Shown in pieces: positions 39,521 to 44,140 of a stretch of 44,140 nucleotides of DNA. This DNA comes from Oscillospiraceae bacterium (GTDB lineage Bacteria > Bacillota > Clostridia > Oscillospirales > Ruminococcaceae). The notes under the pieces are model-generated. The model saw only the letters and a list, made by a program, of their open reading frames with translations, was not told where the DNA came from and ran no database searches. The position numbers and the translations under genes are program-made. Within the stretch, counting starts at the first letter, position 1. Each line of letters starts with the position of its first letter. The stretch covers positions 1 through 44,140 of the forward strand of contig JAGBAZ010000063.1 in NCBI GenBank assembly GCA_018110905.1, given 5' to 3'.

Positions 39521-40255
39521 ATGGAAATGCTTGAAAACATTATCGAACTGATAAGGGATTACTGGCAGGTATTTATCCTCGAAGGTCTTCGCTATACCCT
39601 TATCCTTTCCGCCATTGCGGTTTTCTTCGGCGTAATTTTCGGCGCGTTTATCGCTCTTGGAAGAATGTCGAACATTAAACCCTTTAAAAAACTCAACAAG
39701 AAAAAAGCCAAAAAAGGTTTTATCCATTGGCTTTCCGAATTCAATCCCGTAAGCTGGATCTGTTCCGTTTATATCGAAGTTATCCGCGGAACCCCTCTTC
39801 TCCTTCAGCTCTATCTTTTTGTTTTCGGCCTTCCGAAAATCATTCCGATCAGCGCCAGCAACTTTTTCTGGGTTTCCGTTGCTCTTGCCTGCAACAGTGC
39901 CGCTTATGTTTCCGAACTTTTCCGCAGCGGTATCCAGGCCGTTGATAAAGGCCAGACCGAAGCCGCCCGTTCCCTTGGTATGAACAAAGCCCAGACCATG
40001 ATGAAAGTCATCATGCCCCAGGCTATCAAAAATATCCTTCCGGCAGTCGGTAACGAATTTATCGCCATCACAAAGGAAACTTCCATGGCTTCCACTTTCT
40101 TCATCGGCGACCTTATGACGTCTTACCTCAAGGTAAACGGCCAGACCTATCTCGCTCTTGAAATTCTTATTATCGTCGGCGCAATTTATCTTGCCGTAAC
40201 ATTCGTTCTCAGCAAACTTGTTCTTGCCTATGAAAGGAGGCTCAACAGCAAATGA
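39521..40255 (+). CDS. Amino-acid ABC transporter permease (HisM/GlnP type)
   Basis: A 244-aa inner-membrane permease with about five helices. The family motif region is [21 protein letters not shown] (about 87-107), and the EAA loop is [28 protein letters not shown] (about 147-174), which docks the ATPase. A basic insert (about 50-68; rich in Lys) lies between helices 1 and 2. GGAGG is present, but 12 nt before the ATG at 39521. A 4-bp overlap with the ATPase gene couples them. It imports polar amino acids with the lipoprotein upstream. Confidence 0.93.
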   Translation: MEMLENIIELIRDYWQVFILEGLRYTLILSAIAVFFGVIFGAFIALGRMSNIKPFKKLNKKKAKKGFIHWLSEFNPVSWICSVYIEVIRGTPLLLQLYLFVFGLPKIIPISASNFFWVSVALACNSAAYVSELFRSGIQAVDKGQTEAARSLGMNKAQTMMKVIMPQAIKNILPAVGNEFIAITKETSMASTFFIGDLMTSYLKVNGQTYLALEILIIVGAIYLAVTFVLSKLVLAYERRLNSK

Positions 40256-40977
40256 TCCAGACAATTGATCTTTATAAAAGCTTCGGCGACCTCCAGGTTC
40301 TTAAAGGTATTAACGAACACGTTGCTCCCCAGGAGGTTATCTCCATAATCGGACCTTCCGGCGGCGGAAAATCCACCTTCCTTCGCTGCCTCAATATGCT
40401 TGAAACTCCCGATTCCGGAAGCATTATCTTCCAGGGAACCGATATTACAAGCGAAAAAGTCGATATTGACCTTCACCGCCAGAAAATGGGAATGGTTTTC
40501 CAGCATTTCAACGTTTTCCCCCATCTTTCCGTTCTTGAAAACGTAACTCTTGCTCCCACCATCGTAAAAAAGAAATCCAAAGCCGAAGCAAACGAACAGG
40601 CAATGGAACTTCTTAACAGAGTTGGCCTTGCAGAAAAAGCGAACGAAAGCGCAACAAGCCTTTCCGGCGGACAGAAACAGCGTCTTGCAATCGTCCGCGC
40701 TCTTGCAATGGAACCGGACGTAATGCTTTTTGATGAACCTACTTCCGCCCTTGACCCGGAAATGGTCGGCGAAGTTCTTGAAGTTATCAAGGGCCTTGTT
40801 AAAACCGGCATGACTTCCGTTATCGTAACCCACGAAATGGGCTTTGCAAAAGAAGTAAGCGACAGGGTTGTTTTCATTGACGGCGGAATTGTTGCCGAAG
40901 AAGGCACCCCGGACGATATCTTCAATCACCCGCAGAACCCCAGAACCAAAGACTTCCTCAGCAAAGTTTTGTATTGA
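40252..40977 (+). CDS. Amino-acid ABC transporter ATP-binding protein (GlnQ/HisP type)
   Basis: A 241-aa ABC ATPase. Walker A is GPSGGGKST (about 35-43), the Q-loop is [15 protein letters not shown], the signature is [11 protein letters not shown] (about 139-149), Walker B is [14 protein letters not shown], and the H-loop is VTHEMGF. It powers uptake through the permease at 39521-40255. Its ATG overlaps the permease stop, with GAAAGGAGG upstream inside the permease gene. Repeat copy 5 follows 5 bp after the stop; no separate terminator is visible, so the repeat may end the transcript or it may run into the M20 gene. Confidence 0.95.
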   Translation: MIQTIDLYKSFGDLQVLKGINEHVAPQEVISIIGPSGGGKSTFLRCLNMLETPDSGSIIFQGTDITSEKVDIDLHRQKMGMVFQHFNVFPHLSVLENVTLAPTIVKKKSKAEANEQAMELLNRVGLAEKANESATSLSGGQKQRLAIVRALAMEPDVMLFDEPTSALDPEMVGEVLEVIKGLVKTGMTSVIVTHEMGFAKEVSDRVVFIDGGIVAEEGTPDDIFNHPQNPRTKDFLSKVLY

Positions 40978-40982
40978 TATTT

Positions 40983-41117
40983 GCCTCCCTTGTCAAAGGG
41001 AGGGGGACCGTTGCGGTACGCACGGTGGAGGGATTCATCCGATCTCTTCGGACATTATATAAAGAATCCCCCAGTCATTTGCTTCGCAAATGCCAGCCCC
41101 CTTTAACAAGGGGGCCT
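40983..41117 (+). repeat. Structured intergenic repeat, copy 5 (full form)
   Basis: 135 bp. The left end GCCTCCCTTGTCAAAGGGAGG is followed by a hairpin closed by ACCG/CGGT, then GGAGGGATTC, a loop containing CGATCTCTTCGGAC, GAATCCCCCAGTC, the hairpin ATTTGCTTCGCAAAT and the right end GCCCCCTTTAACAAGGGGGC. It has the same plan as copy 2 with different hairpin sequences. It ends 23 bp before the M20 gene start. Confidence 0.87.
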
Positions 41118-41139
41118 TTTTTAAAAGGAGCGTTTTAAA

Positions 41140-42588
41140 ATGGACAAAAAAGAACTTTACGCATATATTGACGAAAACAAAGGGATTTTTGAAGAACTTT
41201 CCGACAAAATCTGGGAATATGCCGAAATTTCCCTTAAAGAACACAAATCCGCAGAAGCTTATAAAGAACTTCTTGAAAAACTTGGCTTTAAGGTTGAAAC
41301 CGGTCTTGCAGGAGTTGAAACCGCTTTTTCCGGAACTTTCGGAAGCGGAAGACCGATTATCGGAATTCTCGGCGAATTCGACGCTCTTTCCGGTCTTTCC
41401 CAAAAAAGCGGTCTTACCGTTCACGATGAACTTATAATCGGCGGAAGCGGTCACGGCTGCGGACACAACCTTCTCGGTGCAGGTTCCCTTTCCGCCGCCT
41501 ATGCGGTAAAAAAATATCTTGAGGAAAAGGGCGAAGGTTCCGGAACCGTTATTTTCTATGGCTGTCCCGGTGAAGAAGGCGGCGCAGGAAAAGCATTTAT
41601 GGCAAAGCAGGACCTTTTTTATGGTCTTGATGCGGCTCTTACCTGGCACCCGGACGATTCCAACCAGGTTACAAGCGGTTCCTATCTTGCCTGCGTTCAG
41701 GTTGAATATAAGTTCGAAGGCGTTGCCGCACATGCGGCAGGCTGTCCCCATATGGGACGCAGTGCTCTTGATGCGGTCGAACTTATGAACATCGGTGTTC
41801 AGTTCCTGCGCGAACACATGCCGCCCAGCGACAGAATCCATTATTCCATAACCGATGCCGGCGGCATTTCGCCCAACGTTGTTCAGCCCACTGCCCAGGT
41901 TCTTTATATGGTCCGCTCCGATACAGTTGCAAAAGTTAAATCCCTTCTTGCAAGAGTTGAGGATATTGCAAAAGGCGCCGCCCTTATGACCGGAACGACC
42001 CTTAAACGCCGCTTTATCGACGGAACCGCCGACGTTGTTCCGAACTCCGTTCTTGAAAAAGCGATGTATAAAAATTTCGAAGAAACCGAGCTTCCTGAAT
42101 ATTCCGAAGAGGAACTCAGCTTTGCGGAAGAACTTAAAAAGACCTATGTAACAGAAGGTCTTCCGGGCTTTGCTTCCAACTTCAGCAGCGAAATCGCAAG
42201 CTTTGTTGACGAAAAAACAAACGGCGGAGAAAAGGCGCAGAACGATTTTCTTATGCCTCTTTATCACAGCGAAGTTACCCTTCCCGGTTCCACCGACGTC
42301 GGTGACGTAAGCTGGCAGACCCCCACCGTCCAGATAAACACCGCAACCTGGACAAGCGGAATTCCCGGCCACAGCTGGCAGGTCGTTTCCATGGGCAAAT
42401 CCACCATCGCCAAAAAGGGTATGAACCTTGCGGCAAAAGTCATCGCCGCAACCGCGGTCGATCTTTTCGAAAACCCGGAGCTTCTTGAAGAAGCAAAGGC
42501 GGAATTCCTTATCAAAACAAAATCCGGCTTTGTAAGTCCCATTGAAGACGGTGCCGTTCCCGCCATTGCCGGAGAAAAAATCCTTTGA
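41140..42588 (+). CDS. M20-family amidohydrolase (AbgB-like)
   Basis: A 482-aa zinc peptidase/amidohydrolase similar to p-aminobenzoyl-glutamate hydrolase subunit B. Metal-site motifs are GGSGHGCGHNLLGAG (about 105-119) and PGEEGGAGKAFM (about 144-155), then LTWHPDDSNQ; the dimerisation lid is at about 190-310, and the catalytic-metal region GSTDVGDVSW lies near 385-394. Family members cleave amide bonds between an aminoacyl group and an acyl or aryl group in small peptides or folate breakdown products. ATG at 41140 with AAAAGGAG upstream. It is preceded by repeat copy 5 and ended by a terminator shared with pckG. Cytosolic. Confidence 0.9.
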   Translation: MDKKELYAYIDENKGIFEELSDKIWEYAEISLKEHKSAEAYKELLEKLGFKVETGLAGVETAFSGTFGSGRPIIGILGEFDALSGLSQKSGLTVHDELIIGGSGHGCGHNLLGAGSLSAAYAVKKYLEEKGEGSGTVIFYGCPGEEGGAGKAFMAKQDLFYGLDAALTWHPDDSNQVTSGSYLACVQVEYKFEGVAAHAAGCPHMGRSALDAVELMNIGVQFLREHMPPSDRIHYSITDAGGISPNVVQPTAQVLYMVRSDTVAKVKSLLARVEDIAKGAALMTGTTLKRRFIDGTADVVPNSVLEKAMYKNFEETELPEYSEEELSFAEELKKTYVTEGLPGFASNFSSEIASFVDEKTNGGEKAQNDFLMPLYHSEVTLPGSTDVGDVSWQTPTVQINTATWTSGIPGHSWQVVSMGKSTIAKKGMNLAAKVIAATAVDLFENPELLEEAKAEFLIKTKSGFVSPIEDGAVPAIAGEKIL

Positions 42589-42607
42589 TAAAACCTGTTC
42601 ATTTATA

Positions 42608-42648
42608 ACAAAAAATCCCGCGCTCAAAACGAGCACGGGATTTTTTGT
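42608..42648. terminator. Bidirectional terminator between the M20 gene and pckG
   Basis: AATCCCG pairs with CGGGATT, with an inner GCTC/GAGC stem and A/T runs on both sides. It serves both convergent genes. Confidence 0.88.
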
Positions 42649-42663
42649 TGAGCACGGGGAGTA

Positions 42664-44140
42664 TCATTCAAGATTCTTTTCAAGTTTTTCAAGTTCCGCC
42701 ATAAGTTCTGCGGGAAGTTTTTCGCCGAATTTTTTATAGAATTCACGGATTCCTTCCGCTTCGGTTTTCCAAAGATCTTTATCAACAGAAAGAAGTCCGG
42801 CAAGAGTTTCCTTATCGATATCAAGACCTTCGAGGTCGATATCTTCGGGTCTTGGCTCAAAGCCGATTGCGGTTTCGTCAGCTTCGGCTGTTCCGTCGCA
42901 TCTTCCGAGAATCCACATGAGAACTCTCATATTGTCGCCAAATCCGGGCCAGATGAAATGACCTTCATCATCGGTTCTGAACCAGTTTACGTTGAAGATC
43001 TTCGGCGCTTTGTCACCGAGTTTTTCGCCCATATCGAGCCAATGCTGGAAATAATCCGCCATATGGTATCCACAGAAAGGAAGCATTGCCATGGGGTCGC
43101 GGCGAACAACGCCAACTGCGCCTGCGGCGGCGGCGGTGGTTTCGGAAGCCATGGTGGAACCTACGAAAACGCCGTGCTTCCAGTCACGGGACTGATATAC
43201 CAGCGGAGCGGTTTTTGCTCTTCTTCCGCCAAAGATCATTGCGGAAATCGGAACACCTTCCGGATCATCGAATTTCGGGCTTACGCAGGGGCAGTTTTTA
43301 GCCGGTGCAGTAAAACGGCTGTTGGGGTGTGCGGCTTTTTCCGCTGCGGTGGAACCGCTCCAGGGGTTGCCTTTCCAGTCTATTGCGTTTTCCGGCGGGT
43401 TTTTATCAAGGCGTTCCCACCATACGGTGTTGTCATCAAGGTTATGCGCAACGTTGGTGAAAATGGTGTTCTTCATTGTTGCGGCAAGGGCGTTGGGGTT
43501 GGATTTTTTGTTGGTACCGGGAGCTACGCCGAAAAAGCCGTTTTCCGGGTTGACCGCCCAAAGGCGGCCGTCTTTTCCGATTCGGAGCCATGCGATATCA
43601 TCGCCCACGCACCAGACTTTATAGCCTTTTTTCTGATAAAGTTCCGGAGGAATCAGCATTGCAAGGTTTGTTTTTCCGCAGGCGGAAGGGAATGCCGCAG
43701 TAACATATTTGATTTCGCCTTCGGGATTTTCAATTCCGAGGATGAGCATATGTTCCGCCATCCAGCCTTCGTTTCTGCCGAGGTAGGAAGCGATACGGAG
43801 AGCGAAGCACTTCTTACCGAGAAGTACGTTTCCGCCGTAGCCGGAGTTGATGGACCAGATTGTGTTATCTTCGGGGAAATGAACAATGTATCTGTTGTTT
43901 TCGTCCATGTTTGCTCTTGCATGGAGACCCTTGATGAAGTCGCCGTCTTCGCCGATACCTTCAAGTACGTTGAGACCGACGCGGGTCATGATGAGCATGT
44001 TAAGCACGACATAGATAGAGTCGGTAAGTTCAATACCGTATTTTGCGAAGTCACTGCCGACGACACCCATGGAGTAGGGGATGACGTACATTGTTTTGCC
44101 TGCATAGCTACCTTTGTAAAGTTCGGTCAGCTTAGCGTAG
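42664..44140 (-). CDS. pckG: Phosphoenolpyruvate carboxykinase (GTP), partial: N-terminus off the right edge
   Basis: The C-terminal 492 codons of a protein that normally has about 600. It converts oxaloacetate plus GTP to PEP, CO2 and GDP, or runs in reverse in anaerobes that fix CO2 into oxaloacetate. Visible motifs are TMYVIPYSMGVVGS, the P-loop PSACGKTNLAMLIPP, the metal-site VGDDIAWL, FGGRRAKTAPLVYQ, NVNWFRTDDEGHFIWPGFG and the C-terminal acidic helix. These belong to the GTP-dependent (animal/actinobacterial-like) class, not the ATP-dependent class. The reading frame is open through the right edge with recognisable sequence (LYKGSYAGK). It converges on the M20 gene. Confidence 0.95.
   Translation of the reverse strand, partial: YAKLTELYKGSYAGKTMYVIPYSMGVVGSDFAKYGIELTDSIYVVLNMLIMTRVGLNVLEGIGEDGDFIKGLHARANMDENNRYIVHFPEDNTIWSINSGYGGNVLLGKKCFALRIASYLGRNEGWMAEHMLILGIENPEGEIKYVTAAFPSACGKTNLAMLIPPELYQKKGYKVWCVGDDIAWLRIGKDGRLWAVNPENGFFGVAPGTNKKSNPNALAATMKNTIFTNVAHNLDDNTVWWERLDKNPPENAIDWKGNPWSGSTAAEKAAHPNSRFTAPAKNCPCVSPKFDDPEGVPISAMIFGGRRAKTAPLVYQSRDWKHGVFVGSTMASETTAAAAGAVGVVRRDPMAMLPFCGYHMADYFQHWLDMGEKLGDKAPKIFNVNWFRTDDEGHFIWPGFGDNMRVLMWILGRCDGTAEADETAIGFEPRPEDIDLEGLDIDKETLAGLLSVDKDLWKTEAEGIREFYKKFGEKLPAELMAELEKLEKNLE

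Noticed and set aside
12584..41117. The five repeats as a CRISPR array
   Set aside because: They are kilobases apart, palindromic, variable in length, and have no spacers or cas genes.
41035..42636. A 533-codon open frame antisense to the M20 gene
   Set aside because: Same codon-bias effect; no family features, and the plus-strand gene has clear catalytic motifs.

Overview
The window looks like the chromosome of an anaerobic, low-to-mid GC member of the Clostridia, most likely Oscillospirales-like. This is inferred from a T-box-controlled pheS, strong AGGAGG-type ribosome binding sites, Firmicutes-type promoters (TTGACA-17-TATAAT), AsnA, and an NHLM peptide-export system. No rRNA or marker gene fixes the taxon. 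The part right of about 10 kb has a strong, uniform codon preference (CTT for Leu, GAA for Glu, TTC for Phe). The left 9.9 kb does not share it and looks like acquired DNA.

Left region (1-9.95 kb, all minus strand except the last fragment). An apparent 9.5-kb transcription unit starts at a good promoter (9573-9601). It runs through an XRE regulator, a purine-type NCS2 permease, a three-gene partner-switching set (STAS protein, membrane SpoIIE-type phosphatase, RsbW-like ATPase), and a three-gene NHLM exporter (short HlyD-like adaptor, C39 peptidase-ABC transporter, second ABC transporter). It ends with a Nif11-type leader peptide gene that leaves the window just after its double-glycine site. 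This is a RiPP precursor and export system whose modification enzymes, if any, lie off the left edge. The region ends in a broken tyrosine-recombinase gene joined to the last 61 codons of a CoA-dehydratase-activase gene: a scar of integration or deletion, or an assembly join.

Middle region (10-21.5 kb). This holds tRNA-Val, a lipoprotein, nnr (NAD(P)HX repair), a T-box leader with pheS-unknown gene-pheT, a nitroreductase, asnA, a TetR regulator divergent from a zinc alcohol dehydrogenase, and an S4-less RsuA/RluE-type pseudouridine synthase.

Right region (21.5-44.1 kb). This holds a PAP2 phosphatase; an AI-2E-type permease overlapping deoB, then a DUF2807 lipoprotein, an EcsC protein and an amidohydrolase; murD; an operon of two M42 aminopeptidases, a GNAT and an Alr-type PLP enzyme; a small inverted-repeat element carrying a four-helix-bundle gene wedged between a promoter and tRNA-Leu; two EamA transporters; udp; a NagD-like HAD phosphatase; an amino-acid ABC transporter with ArgR-box-like sites; an M20 peptidase; and the C-terminal part of GTP-type PEP carboxykinase. 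Common themes are peptide and amino-acid salvage and nucleoside salvage.

Five copies of a structured intergenic repeat (92-135 bp) occur, each placed 17-27 bp upstream of a start codon. Their inner hairpins differ in sequence but keep pairing. The best candidates for something new are the NHLM plus partner-switch operon, the 4HB element that separates a promoter from its tRNA, and the covarying 5'-UTR repeats.
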